Part shown: positions 49,454 to 58,315 of the stretch, piece after piece
How the letters are laid out: every line of letters starts with the position of its first letter
Numbering within the stretch: position 1 is the stretch's first letter
From: Leadbetterella lacustris
GTDB taxonomy: Bacteria; Bacteroidota; Bacteroidia; Cytophagales; Spirosomataceae
Assembly: GCA_965234335.1 (NCBI GenBank)
Contig: OZ248457.1
Location: forward strand, 62,001-126,000
Direction of reading: 5' to 3'
Length of the DNA: 64,000 bases
The notes under the pieces: model-generated
Seen by the model: only the letters and a program-made list of their open reading frames with translations
Told to the model about the DNA's origin: nothing
Databases searched by the model: none
Position numbers and translations under genes: made by a program

Positions 49454-52057
49454 ATGGCAGAAGAAAGCGAAAATCAAGAGTCAGGTGCCGGAATCCACGG
49501 TACCATAATCCCAATCAATATAGAGGATGAAATGAGGGGAGCATACATTGATTATTCAATGTCAGTAATTGTTTCCCGAGCATTACCAGACGTAAGAGAT
49601 GGTTTTAAGCCGGTTCACAGAAGAGTACTCTACGGAATGTCAGAACTAGGCGTTTTTCACAACAGACCCTACAAGAAATCAGCACGTATAGTTGGAGAAG
49701 TTTTGGGTAAATATCACCCACATGGCGACTCATCAGTGTACGACACCATGGTTAGAATGGCTCAGGCATGGTCTTTAAGGTATCCACTGGTAGACGGCCA
49801 AGGAAACTTTGGTTCAGTGGATGGTGACTCACCTGCAGCCATGCGTTACACTGAAGCACGTTTACGTAGAATTGCCGAAGAAATGCTGGCAGATATCAAC
49901 AAAGAAACAGTTGATTTTCAGCCCAATTTTGACGATTCACTTACGGAGCCTTCGGTATTGCCAGCTAGAATTCCAAACCTATTGCTTAACGGAACATCTG
50001 GTATAGCGGTTGGTATGGCTACAAATATGGCCCCACATTGCCTCAATGAAGTAGTGGACGGCATAACGGCCTACATAGAAAATACTGAGATTGAAATCGA
50101 AGAATTGATGAACCACATCAAAGCACCTGATTTTCCTACAGGTGGTATAATTTATGGTTATAGCGGAGTAAAGTCGGCATTTGAAACAGGAAGAGGAAGA
50201 ATCGTAATTAGATCTGTAGCAAACTTCGAAGTTTCCAAAACTGGAAAAGAACAAATAGTAGTGACTGAAATACCATATATGGTCAACAAGGCCAATATGA
50301 TAGAAAAAACCGCTCAGCTCATCAACGAGAAAAAAATCGAAGGTATTTCTGATCTGAGAGACGAGTCGGACAGAGAAGGTTTAAGAATAGTTTATGACCT
50401 CAAACGCGATGCCGTACCAAATGTAGTACTTAATAACCTATACAAATATACGCAGCTTCAATCCTCGTTCAGTATCAACAATGTAGCCCTTGTAAAGGGC
50501 AGACCTGTTACTTTAAATCTGAAAGATTTAATAAAGTACTACGTTGAACACAGAATGGAGGTGATTACGCGTAAAACGCAGTATGAACTCAAAGAAGCAG
50601 AGAAAAGAGCTCACATATTAGAAGGCTTGTTGATTGCTTTGGACCATTTAGATCAAGTTATTGCCTTAATCAGAGGTTCAAAAGACCCCGATGAAGCTAG
50701 AGCAGGTTTGATGTCTAACTTCAATTTGTCCGAAATTCAAGCACGGGCAATTCTCGACATGAGGTTGCAAAGATTGACAGGACTTGAGCGTGATAAAATC
50801 ACAGAGGAATACAAGCAAATCAAAGAATTGATAGATGAATTAAATGCTATATTGGCCTCAGAAGAAAAGAAAAAAGACATTATAAAGTCTGACCTTCAAG
50901 ACCTCAAAACCAAGTTTGGAGATCCACGTAGATCAAAAATAGAAATGGTAGGAGCGGAGTTCAATATCGAAGATATGATACCTGACGATGAAATGTTGGT
51001 TACTGTTTCGAGTCAAGGATATATCAAAAGAACGAACTTGGCGGAATACAAAACACAGAGCAGAGGTGGAACGGGCTCAAGAGGTGTTAAAACCAAAGAC
51101 GAAGATTACACTGAACACTTGTTCATGGCCACAAACCACAATTACCTATTATTCTTTACAGAGAAAGGTAAGTTATTCTGGCTTAGGGTATTCGAAACGC
51201 CTGAAGGCAACAAAACCTCCAAAGGTAGAGCCATTCAGAACCTCATCAATATTGAGTCAGATGATAAAATCAAGGCTGTTTTAAATGTGAAAACATTGAC
51301 AGACGAAGATTACATCAAAAATAATTATATTGTGATGTGTACCAAAAAAGGTACGGTCAAGAAAACTTTGTTGGAGCTTTACTCACGTCCTCGACAGAAC
51401 GGTATTATAGCCATAAATATCAATGAAGGCGATACCTTGATAGATGTGGCTCTGACAAACGGTAACGATTACATCATTATAGCCGCAAGCCAAGGTAAAG
51501 CTGTACGTTTCCACGAGGCCGGCATCAGACCAATGGGTCGTGGTGCTACGGGAGTTAGAGGTATTTCGCTAGCCGATAATGATTACGTAATAGGTATGAT
51601 TTGTGTCGGTAGGGAAGATGCTCAACTTTTGGTCGTATCTGAAAATGGTTTTGGTAAACGTTCTGACATAGATGACTACAGAATCACTTCGAGAGGTGCC
51701 AAAGGTGTTAAAACCCTAAATATCACCGATAAAGTGGGTAATTTGGTGGCAATAAAAGAAGTGACAGACGAAGATGACCTAATGATAATTACCAACAGAG
51801 GAATTGCCATCAGAATTCACGTATCCGATCTAAGAATTATGGGTAGAAACACGCAGGGAGTAAAACTTATCAAACTAAGTGATAAGGATGGTATAGCCTC
51901 CGTAACAAGGATTGTGAGAGAAGATGATGAAGAAGTTATAGAAGGGGAAGCAACGGTGGTAGAGGAAGGAACAAGTACAATAGTTGCCGATTCTACTCCT
52001 GAAAATAATGCCGAGGAATCGCCTGAAGAAGAATCGTCAGAAGAAACAGAAAATTAA
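49454..52057 (+). CDS. gyrA: DNA gyrase subunit A
   Basis: GyrA cuts and rejoins DNA in supercoiling. The 867-residue protein has the N-terminal winged-helix/TOPRIM-contact domain (MRGAYIDYSMSVIVSRALPDVRDGFKPVHRRVLYGM), the catalytic Tyr132 in AMRYTEARL, a tower and coiled coil, and a GyrA box QSRGGTG (535-541). A C-terminal beta-pinwheel follows. The box and DNA-wrapping domain support gyrase rather than topoisomerase IV. An acidic tail of about 40 residues (VVEEGTSTIVADSTPEN...) extends past the core. Residues around the quinolone region read HPHGDSSVYD, the sensitive wild-type-like pattern. Confidence 0.95.
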   Translation: MAEESENQESGAGIHGTIIPINIEDEMRGAYIDYSMSVIVSRALPDVRDGFKPVHRRVLYGMSELGVFHNRPYKKSARIVGEVLGKYHPHGDSSVYDTMVRMAQAWSLRYPLVDGQGNFGSVDGDSPAAMRYTEARLRRIAEEMLADINKETVDFQPNFDDSLTEPSVLPARIPNLLLNGTSGIAVGMATNMAPHCLNEVVDGITAYIENTEIEIEELMNHIKAPDFPTGGIIYGYSGVKSAFETGRGRIVIRSVANFEVSKTGKEQIVVTEIPYMVNKANMIEKTAQLINEKKIEGISDLRDESDREGLRIVYDLKRDAVPNVVLNNLYKYTQLQSSFSINNVALVKGRPVTLNLKDLIKYYVEHRMEVITRKTQYELKEAEKRAHILEGLLIALDHLDQVIALIRGSKDPDEARAGLMSNFNLSEIQARAILDMRLQRLTGLERDKITEEYKQIKELIDELNAILASEEKKKDIIKSDLQDLKTKFGDPRRSKIEMVGAEFNIEDMIPDDEMLVTVSSQGYIKRTNLAEYKTQSRGGTGSRGVKTKDEDYTEHLFMATNHNYLLFFTEKGKLFWLRVFETPEGNKTSKGRAIQNLINIESDDKIKAVLNVKTLTDEDYIKNNYIVMCTKKGTVKKTLLELYSRPRQNGIIAININEGDTLIDVALTNGNDYIIIAASQGKAVRFHEAGIRPMGRGATGVRGISLADNDYVIGMICVGREDAQLLVVSENGFGKRSDIDDYRITSRGAKGVKTLNITDKVGNLVAIKEVTDEDDLMIITNRGIAIRIHVSDLRIMGRNTQGVKLIKLSDKDGIASVTRIVREDDEEVIEGEATVVEEGTSTIVADSTPENNAEESPEEESSEETEN

Positions 52058-52135
52058 TGAATTGTTAAATTAAAAAAGAAAATAAACCTAGTAGTATTTT
52101 TAAGTCTAATGATAACCAAAACTCGATATCAAAAA

Positions 52136-53548
52136 ATGAAAAAACTTATTTTAGCATCGTTCGTAGGGTTTACAGCCCTCAATGCCTCTGCTCAAGGAGA
52201 CCCCATTAAAGAACTAGCCTGTAAAGGATATTCTGAAGCAGTAGAAAAAGGGTTGAAAAATACCCAAAATGCAAAACAAAGTGTAAAAAGTGCAACCTGG
52301 GTAAAACTAGGTGATGCCTACTTAGAACTTGGACGTAACTGTAGCACTGATTCAATGGCTACACAAAAGGCTTATGATACTTATCAGAAAGCCTTGGAAA
52401 TTGAGAAAGCCGCAGGTGGAAAAAAATCTAAAGAAATTGAGGATATTCTAAAGTCTAAATCACTTGGAGATGGATTTTTACAACAAGGAGCTGCCTACTA
52501 TAATTCCAAAAATATGGTTATGGCCAGCAAATTCTTTGCCCAAAGCTCAAAAATCAATGATAAAGATACCACAGCAGCCTTATATGCAGGTATTGTAGAT
52601 CAATCATTAGGTAATAATACTGCTGCGATTCAGAGCTTCAAGACTTATTTTGTTAATGGAGGAAAAGACCCGGCCGTTTTCTACAGCTTGGCTCAAATTT
52701 ACAAAATTGAGAAAAAATTTCCTGAAGCCATAGAGATTTTGAAGAAAGGATCGGAAGTTAATCCAAATGATAAAGACTTGAAAAATGAAATTATTAATAC
52801 TTACATAACCTCAAATAATATTGAAGGAGCTATCATAGATTTGGAGAAGATGGTTGCTGCTGATGGAGGAAAGAACAGTATGAACACTTCTAACCTGGCT
52901 CTTTTGTATGATAGCAAGGCTCAAGAAATAAACAGTGAAATACAGGGAATAAAGGAACAAGTTTCAAAAGCAAGTACAGTTGACCTAGACAAAAAACTAG
53001 CTGTAGAGAAAGATAAACTTTCTGTTTATGAGGGTGAAATAGCTACGCTTACAGCTAAAATGAAGAAAGAGCCAAAAACAGCCGCAGCTACAAGGAAAAG
53101 AATTGCCGAAGTAACTAGTCAGAAAGTTTCGATAGAAGAGGGGATCGCAAAGATCGCGGTAGAAATTGAAAGCAAAAAAGCAAGTATATCTTCCAATTCT
53201 GATTTGGCTAAATTACCAGATCTAGAGGCTAAGTTTAAATATCTGAAAGAAAAAGCTCTTTCAAACTATAATAGAACCTTGGAAATTGATCCGAATAACT
53301 ACGATGCAAACTTCAATTTAGCAGTTCTTTACTTCAACGAAGCAGTTGAAACGAAAAGAGCAGTAGATGCTATGGATATGAAAACTTACCAAGCTCAAGG
53401 TGGTAAAGAAATAGATTTGAAAGTTTGTCAACAATTTGCTGCTTCTAAACCGTATTTCGATAAGTGTAAGACTTTGAAAGCCGATGATGATTTGGTTTTG
53501 GAGAACTTAAAAAACTTAGAAAGAATCCTAGAACAGTGTAATAAATAA
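52136..53548 (+). CDS. Exported TPR-repeat protein
   Basis: With the start at ATG 52136 (MKKLILASFVGFTALNASAQ) the protein has 470 residues and a clear signal peptide. A longer frame from 52109 is rejected since it puts residues before the signal. Several TPR motifs are seen (AALYAGIVDQSLGNNTAAIQ, PAVFYSLAQIYKIEKKFPEA), with a coiled-coil middle (about 260-345, Lys/Glu/Ala-rich) and another TPR pair near the end (NYNRTLEIDPNNYDANFNLA). It is probably a periplasmic scaffold of unknown partner. It is 78 bp after gyrA, possibly cotranscribed. Confidence 0.8.
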   Translation: MKKLILASFVGFTALNASAQGDPIKELACKGYSEAVEKGLKNTQNAKQSVKSATWVKLGDAYLELGRNCSTDSMATQKAYDTYQKALEIEKAAGGKKSKEIEDILKSKSLGDGFLQQGAAYYNSKNMVMASKFFAQSSKINDKDTTAALYAGIVDQSLGNNTAAIQSFKTYFVNGGKDPAVFYSLAQIYKIEKKFPEAIEILKKGSEVNPNDKDLKNEIINTYITSNNIEGAIIDLEKMVAADGGKNSMNTSNLALLYDSKAQEINSEIQGIKEQVSKASTVDLDKKLAVEKDKLSVYEGEIATLTAKMKKEPKTAAATRKRIAEVTSQKVSIEEGIAKIAVEIESKKASISSNSDLAKLPDLEAKFKYLKEKALSNYNRTLEIDPNNYDANFNLAVLYFNEAVETKRAVDAMDMKTYQAQGGKEIDLKVCQQFAASKPYFDKCKTLKADDDLVLENLKNLERILEQCNK

Positions 53549-53565
53549 TATATTACTGTTATAAA

Positions 53566-53602
53566 AATAGAATAGCCACTTCAAAAGAGTGGCTATTCTA
53601 TT
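53566..53602 (+). terminator. Terminator after the TPR gene
   Basis: AATAGAATAGCCACT pairs perfectly (15 bp) with AGTGGCTATTCTATT around a 7-nt loop. The following T run is weak (TTAAAATTTC), so it may act with other factors. Confidence 0.75.
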
Positions 53603-53849
53603 AAAATTTCTATTTAACATAATATAAATTATACAACAATTGTACTATGCATCAAATACGCTAATTATGTTAGTTCTTTCAGTAAGATTTGAAAATTAAC
53701 TAAATTCAAAAAACTGGGGAATTTGAGTTCTATGAGTTACACTTATAACTATTAAAAGGTAGTTCAAAAGGAAAAGTTAAATCTGTACTTAAATAACGAA
53801 TGAAACTTTACAAGAATTAAAGCCAAAAATATCAATAGGATTTTATTAA
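53603..53849. other. Probable decayed end of the IS1380 relic
   Basis: AT-rich bases past the recognisable transposase fragment. Scattered minus-strand phrases (ILVKFHSLFKY-like) may continue the relic, but frames are broken and I cannot support a gene. No inverted repeat end is clear. Confidence 0.35.
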
Positions 53850-54478
53850 AACCCACTATCTGCTTTAAATAAGCCTATTGTCTTGCGTTTCGGCAGATCG
53901 AATGTTTCTTGTAAAAATACTAGTATATTGTTTAGAAGTATTAGAATATTCGGGTCTGAGCCAAAAGTTAGCCACAATTTTTAACTCTGCCAGGAAAGCA
54001 ATAAGTGGATGATGTGATAACCGCCCTCGCTCGTTTATTGGGATTGTAGCCTTTCTTACTTCCTTGTTGTTTCACATAGCGTGTCCGCACACTCGCGTCT
54101 AAGTCCAAATATAATTGTCCAATTTCAACCGTCTGAACATCCAACTATAAAGCTCAAAAAATAAATTGGTGCTAAGTTCAAAATCAAACTTCTGTAAAAA
54201 TCGACGATAGGTGTCATTCGAAGGTGCTCGATTTAATCCAAAAATCCTTTGTAAAACTCTTATCATTTTGTAAAGTAGAAGTATCTGCAAAACGCTTTCT
54301 TAAGGCCAAACACTAACAGAATAGAAGTAAACCCTGCATTAGATCCAGGCTCTACAATTCCCAAACTAATGATTTTGTTGATAATTTTTGTCCTATCCAA
54401 AAATCATTTCATAAGGCTCATTACTCCGTGAGCTGTGACTGACTTTTTGGAATATTCGAAGTCAGTCCATTCTTTCAT
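53850..54478 (-). pseudogene. IS1380-family transposase relic
   Basis: On the minus strand, with several stops and frameshifts, pieces match IS1380-type transposases in order. These are a start MKEWTDFEYSKKSVTAHGVM, LGIVEPGSNAGF, VLQRIFGLNRAPSNDTYRRFLQKFDFE (one unbroken stretch), LDLDASVRTRYVKQQGSK, KGYNPNKRAR, ANFWLRPEYSNTS and IGLFKADSGF. At least four frame changes are needed. Only about the first half of a transposase is present, so it is a dead remnant. It marks an insertion scar between the gyrA-TPR unit and the XRE gene. Confidence 0.8.
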
Positions 54479-54638
54479 CGATTCACCTTTTTAATGAATT
54501 TAACCCTAATGAATTTTCTAGGCCAATTTAATCAAAAACAATAATTTAGACAATACATTTCAGCTTTAATGAGATTTTTGGGTTTAAAAGAATTGTGTCT
54601 ATCAAATTATCATAATCACCAAATAGTTTATAATAATC

Positions 54639-55055
54639 TCATGAAGGGTCAAAAGTGCTGAAGGTGTTGTCAGAATAAAACACAACAATTTTTTGAATCG
54701 TTTTATTGCCGTTTTTAAACGCTTGAGAATTTAATATTTCCGTATCATTGTCAGGTATTTTATTTTCATTCGATTCTCGTGAGGAATAAAAGCTACTAAA
54801 AAGTGCGTTAAAGTCTTTATTTTTAACTATTTGTGCAACTATTTCCATATCCAAATCCTCGTCATCAGAGATCCAATTAAAGCCTAATTCAGGGAATTTA
54901 GAGACAATCTTTTGAATTATCTCCAAACTGGCCTTATTTCTTCCAGAAAGTATATGGCTGATGATAGGGCGATTTACGCCAATGTAGTCCGCAAACCTCG
55001 TTGAGGTTAAACCTAGACCAATTATAAGTGCTTCTATCTTCTCTCTAAGACTCAT
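54639..55055 (-). CDS. XRE-family helix-turn-helix regulator
   Basis: The 138-residue protein has an N-terminal lambda-repressor-like HTH (about 4-60: REKIEALIIGLGLTSTRFADYIGVNRPIISHIL, GRNKASLEIIQKIVSKFPE). A charged linker is followed by a C-terminal motif KIVVFYSDNTFSTFDPS that recurs in a family of Bacteroidota XRE proteins and may be a sensing or oligomer end. The start is only 5 bp from a TACTTTTG box, so the leader is very short. Operator-like repeats lie directly upstream. It is probably autoregulated; other targets are unknown. Confidence 0.85.
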   Translation of the reverse strand: MSLREKIEALIIGLGLTSTRFADYIGVNRPIISHILSGRNKASLEIIQKIVSKFPELGFNWISDDEDLDMEIVAQIVKNKDFNALFSSFYSSRESNENKIPDNDTEILNSQAFKNGNKTIQKIVVFYSDNTFSTFDPS

Positions 55056-55272
55056 ATTTACAAAAGTAAACTAACAACTGTTAATAATTAAAACAAATGT
55101 AAATAGTAAAATTTACATTTGCAAATTCGAAAGAAATAACATTTGTAAACAAGTAACTTATTGATTGATAATTATATATAACTATTCTAAGATTAACTGA
55201 ATGCTCCAACAAACCATAAAACAAATAGTAAGTAAAAGATTTGGAAATTAGATTAAAACCAATTTACATTTG
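55056..55272. promoter_or_regulatory. Promoter and repeated operator-like sites of the XRE gene
   Basis: The -7 box CAAAAGTA (TACTTTTG on the minus strand, 55061-55068) lies 5 bp from the XRE start. The word ATTTACATTTG or its relatives recurs: 55094-55104 (inverted) and 55111-55121 form a perfect 11-bp inverted repeat with a 6-base spacer. A third related site is at 55139-55150 (ACATTTGTAAAC) and a fourth exact half at 55262-55272. ATTTACAAAA overlaps the -7 box at 55056-55065. The spacing suggests cooperative repressor binding; no other gene between here and the dapD terminator is seen. Confidence 0.6.
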
Positions 55273-55329
55273 TGTTGTCTTACGTGCTTTCACTAATAAA
55301 ACATTAAGCTACACAAAACTTCTAAAATG

Positions 55330-55365
55330 AAAAAAGGGCATTCAAATGATTGATGCCCTTTTTTT
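55330..55365. terminator. Bidirectional terminator after dapD
   Basis: AAAAAAGGGCAT pairs with ATGCCCTTTTTT (12 bp) across an 11-nt loop that can pair further inside. T runs flank both strands. It ends dapD on the minus strand and could stop any plus-strand transcript from the XRE operator region. Confidence 0.85.
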
Positions 55366-55390
55366 AATCCCCAAAAAATAGCCTAATGGC

Positions 55391-56209
55391 TTAAACAGTT
55401 ACGTTATTCTCTCTTAAAGCATCATTAAGTGAAGTTTTAAGGTCCGTACTCTCCTTCCTTTTGCCAATAATTAAGGCACATGGCACTCCGTAATCGCCAG
55501 AAGGGAACGATTTAGTGATAGTTCCGGGTATTACTACGGAGTTTTCAGGAACAAAACCGATGTACTGAACTGGCTCAGGACCAGTAACATCTATAATTTT
55601 TGAACTACCAGTAATTGTTACTCCCGCTCCAAGAACTGCTCTTTTTGAGATATGGGCTCCCTCAACCACAATACACCTGGAGCCGATAAATGCTCCGTCT
55701 TCAATGATTACAGGGGAAGCTTGAGCAGGCTCTAGTACCCCTCCTATGCCCACACCACCGCTCAAATGGACATCTTTACCGATTTGGGCACAACTGCCCA
55801 CCGTAGCCCATGTATCCACCATCGTACCGCTATCCACATAAGCTCCAATGTTTACATAGCTAGGCATCAAGATAACACCAGGAGCTATAAAAGATCCATA
55901 ACGAGCAACAGCTGGAGGAACTACACGAACTCCCAAAGCTTTGTAATTATTTTTTAATTGCATTTTGTCGTGAAATTCAAAAATACCAACTTCCTGAACT
56001 TCCATCTGTCTTAGAGGGAAATATAAGATAATTGCTTTCTTCACCCATTCATTAGTAACCCACTTATCATTACTATCCTTGTTAGCAACTCGTAATTCAC
56101 CGTCATTTACTAATTTTACTACTTCGTTTATCGCATTTACTACGGATGCATCCTTTAATTGCTCCCGATTTTCCCAAGCGGCTAAAATAACCTTTTCCAG
56201 TTCTTTCAT
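55391..56209 (-). CDS. dapD: Tetrahydrodipicolinate N-succinyltransferase
   Basis: DapD acts in the succinylase branch of lysine/diaminopimelate synthesis, needed for cell wall. The 272-residue protein has an N-terminal helical part, then the left-handed beta-helix of hexapeptide repeats (GAYVDSGTMVDTWATVGSCAQIG, GGVGIGGVLEPAQASPVIIEDGAFIG, RAVLGAGVTITGS) and a C-terminal segment. Its length is normal. It is a single gene with its own terminator. No other dap genes are near. Confidence 0.96.
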   Translation of the reverse strand: MKELEKVILAAWENREQLKDASVVNAINEVVKLVNDGELRVANKDSNDKWVTNEWVKKAIILYFPLRQMEVQEVGIFEFHDKMQLKNNYKALGVRVVPPAVARYGSFIAPGVILMPSYVNIGAYVDSGTMVDTWATVGSCAQIGKDVHLSGGVGIGGVLEPAQASPVIIEDGAFIGSRCIVVEGAHISKRAVLGAGVTITGSSKIIDVTGPEPVQYIGFVPENSVVIPGTITKSFPSGDYGVPCALIIGKRKESTDLKTSLNDALRENNVTV

Positions 56210-56532
56210 TTGTAAAAATTATAGAAATTATTTATTGATTAAAACTCATCCAAAAACATTGTAAAATTCTGATTTAGAATTGTTAATACATTTAAAAATA
56301 ACAAAATGTTGATTTTTTAGAATTATAGATTCCTAAGCCAAATTTTATTCTGCACTGAACTATCTAGGTACAAATATAAAAAAATAGCATTAGTAAAAAT
56401 CATTGGTAAAAAGATTAATTAATACTAACAAATGCTAATATACTATTATAGTTAGTAATTGTATTTATCGGTATTATTATTGTAAATTTTCGGAGTATGC
56501 AAACTTCTTTCTTTAAATTAATAAGTCTTAAA
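56210..56532. other. AT-rich intergenic region between divergent dapD and gap
   Basis: 323 bp of very AT-rich DNA. TACTAAC (56423-56429) and GTTAGTA (56451-56457) form a 7-bp inverted repeat that might bind a regulator of gap, but this is weak. No gene is supported. Confidence 0.4.
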
Positions 56533-56563
56533 TTGTTATTGGTTTATATTATTTATAATTTTG
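56533..56563 (+). promoter_or_regulatory. Promoter of gap
   Basis: TTG (56533-56535), 20 bases, then TAATTTTG (56556-56563), a good Bacteroidota promoter match. The ATG lies 32 bp further on. Confidence 0.6.
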
Positions 56564-56595
56564 CGTATCTTTTTTTTACAAAAAAATTATAACGA

Positions 56596-57606
56596 ATGAA
56601 GAACGTCAAAGTAGCAATTAATGGTTTTGGTCGCATTGGTAAACTAGTTTATCGTCAGATATACAACATGGAAGGTATCGATGTGGTAGCAATCAACGAT
56701 TTAACCAGCCCTAAAACATTGGCTCATTTACTAAAATACGATACTGCTCAAGGTCGTTTCGACGAGAAAGTTGAAGCCACTGACAGTGCGATAATCGTAA
56801 ACGGAGAGACAATTAATATTTATGCACAAAGAGATCCTTCCTTGATTCCCTGGGGTGAGCATGATGTAGATGTAGTTTTGGAATGTACAGGCTTCTTCAC
56901 AAGCGTTGAGTCTGCCTCGGCACACTTAAAGGCTGGTGCTAAGAAAGTTGTAATTTCTGCTCCTGCAACAGGTGATTTGAAAACTATTGTTTTCAATGTA
57001 AACCACGATGTTTTGGATGGTTCTGAGACTATTATTAGTGGTGCTTCTTGCACTACCAACTGTTTAGCTCCAATGGCTCAGGTTTTAGAGAAAGAATTCG
57101 GTATCGTAAATGGCTTGATGACTACTGTACACGCCTACACGAACGATCAAAATACACAAGACTCTCCTCATGCAAAAGGCGATTTGAGAAGAGGTAGAGC
57201 TGCTGCACAAAATATTGTCCCTAATAGTACAGGTGCTGCTAAAGCAATTGGTTTGGTGTTGCCAAGTCTTAAGGGTAAATTGGATGGATCGGCACAGAGA
57301 GTTCCTACATTGACAGGTTCGTTAACAGAATTGACAGCGATTGTAGGTAAAAATACAACAGTTGCTGAAATCAACGCGGCCATGAAAGCTGCTGCCAACG
57401 AGAGTTTTGGATATACTGAAGATGAAATCGTAAGTAGTGATATCATCGGAATAAGCTACGGATCATTGTTTGACGCAACTCAAACTAAGGTTTCAGCTGT
57501 TGGTGATACGCAATTGGTAAGAGTTGTGAGCTGGTATGATAACGAAATGTCTTATGTTTCACAATTGGTGCGTACGGTTAAGTACTTTGCAGGATTGATT
57601 AAATAA
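56596..57606 (+). CDS. gap: Type I glyceraldehyde-3-phosphate dehydrogenase
   Basis: Glycolytic enzyme, NAD-dependent. The 336-residue protein has the NAD fold start VAINGFGRIGKLVYR, catalytic Cys152 in SGASCTTNC, the TTVHAYTNDQNTQDSPH loop, RRGRAAAQNIVPNSTGAAKAI, and SWYDNEMSYVSQLVRT. All are standard. It has its own promoter and shares a bidirectional terminator with trmB. Confidence 0.97.
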   Translation: MKNVKVAINGFGRIGKLVYRQIYNMEGIDVVAINDLTSPKTLAHLLKYDTAQGRFDEKVEATDSAIIVNGETINIYAQRDPSLIPWGEHDVDVVLECTGFFTSVESASAHLKAGAKKVVISAPATGDLKTIVFNVNHDVLDGSETIISGASCTTNCLAPMAQVLEKEFGIVNGLMTTVHAYTNDQNTQDSPHAKGDLRRGRAAAQNIVPNSTGAAKAIGLVLPSLKGKLDGSAQRVPTLTGSLTELTAIVGKNTTVAEINAAMKAAANESFGYTEDEIVSSDIIGISYGSLFDATQTKVSAVGDTQLVRVVSWYDNEMSYVSQLVRTVKYFAGLIK

Positions 57607-57630
57607 TCAATTAGGAAATATTGTTCGTAA

Positions 57631-57657
57631 AAAAAGCCTCTTTAAGAGGCTTTTTTT
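57631..57657. terminator. Bidirectional terminator between gap and the trmB operon
   Basis: AAAAAGCCTC/GAGGCTTTTT form a 10-bp stem with a 5-nt loop and A/T runs on both sides. The trmB stop lies inside the hairpin on the minus strand. Confidence 0.9.
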
Positions 57658-58313
57658 ACGAGTTTTGCTTTCAAATAGTGTATGGTAGCTCCCTTTTCAT
57701 TGAACAATTTCTCATAGTGCGTCACGATATCAAAATGTCCTTCCCTCAAGTCCGAATTGTATAAATCGTGGGTGTAATCCAAAAGTTCAAAATTTGAATC
57801 AGCCTTAATAACTTCCAGCGAGTAATTGAAAAGAAACTCACTATCTGTCTTCAAATGGAAAATACCTTCGTTTTTTAAGTAAATCTTATATGAATTAAGG
57901 AATTTTTGATTGGTAAGTCTTCTTTTTTCTTCTTTGTCTCTTGGCTGTGGATCTGGATGTACCAACCACAGCTCGTCAATTTCTTCAGGTTCAAAAAACT
58001 CGTCTAAGTATTGTATACCAGTTCTCAGAAAGGCCACATTTGACAAATTTAAGTCCATGGCTTTTTTACTTCCTCTAGCTATCCTATCACCTTTAATGTC
58101 TACGCCAATAAAATTAACCTCTGGAAATTGTTTGCTCAACCCAACAGTATATTCTCCTTTTCCACAGGCCAGTTCAACGGTAATGGGATTAGAATTTTTA
58201 AAAAAAACTTCGTTCCATTTTCCTTTTATGGAGGTATAAAGTTCTTTGCCTCTTTCTATGACATTGTCTGCCATAGTATTGTGCTCAAATCGATGTTGTT
58301 TCTTCCTTGACAA
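57642..58313 (-). CDS. trmB: tRNA (guanine-46-N7)-methyltransferase TrmB
   Basis: TrmB adds m7G46 in the tRNA variable loop. The 223-residue protein has the SAM loop VELACGKGEYTVGLSK and the catalytic segment LVHPDPQPRDKEEKRRLTNQ (variant of FPDPW.K..H.KRR). KYLD-type phrases and FHLKTDSEFLFNYSLE are also present. Unlike most TrmB proteins the motif reads HPDPQPR rather than FPDPWPK. Last gene of the operon, 2 bp after folC, ending in the shared terminator. Confidence 0.92.
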   Translation of the reverse strand: MSRKKQHRFEHNTMADNVIERGKELYTSIKGKWNEVFFKNSNPITVELACGKGEYTVGLSKQFPEVNFIGVDIKGDRIARGSKKAMDLNLSNVAFLRTGIQYLDEFFEPEEIDELWLVHPDPQPRDKEEKRRLTNQKFLNSYKIYLKNEGIFHLKTDSEFLFNYSLEVIKADSNFELLDYTHDLYNSDLREGHFDIVTHYEKLFNEKGATIHYLKAKLVKKAS

Positions 58314-58315
58314 GT

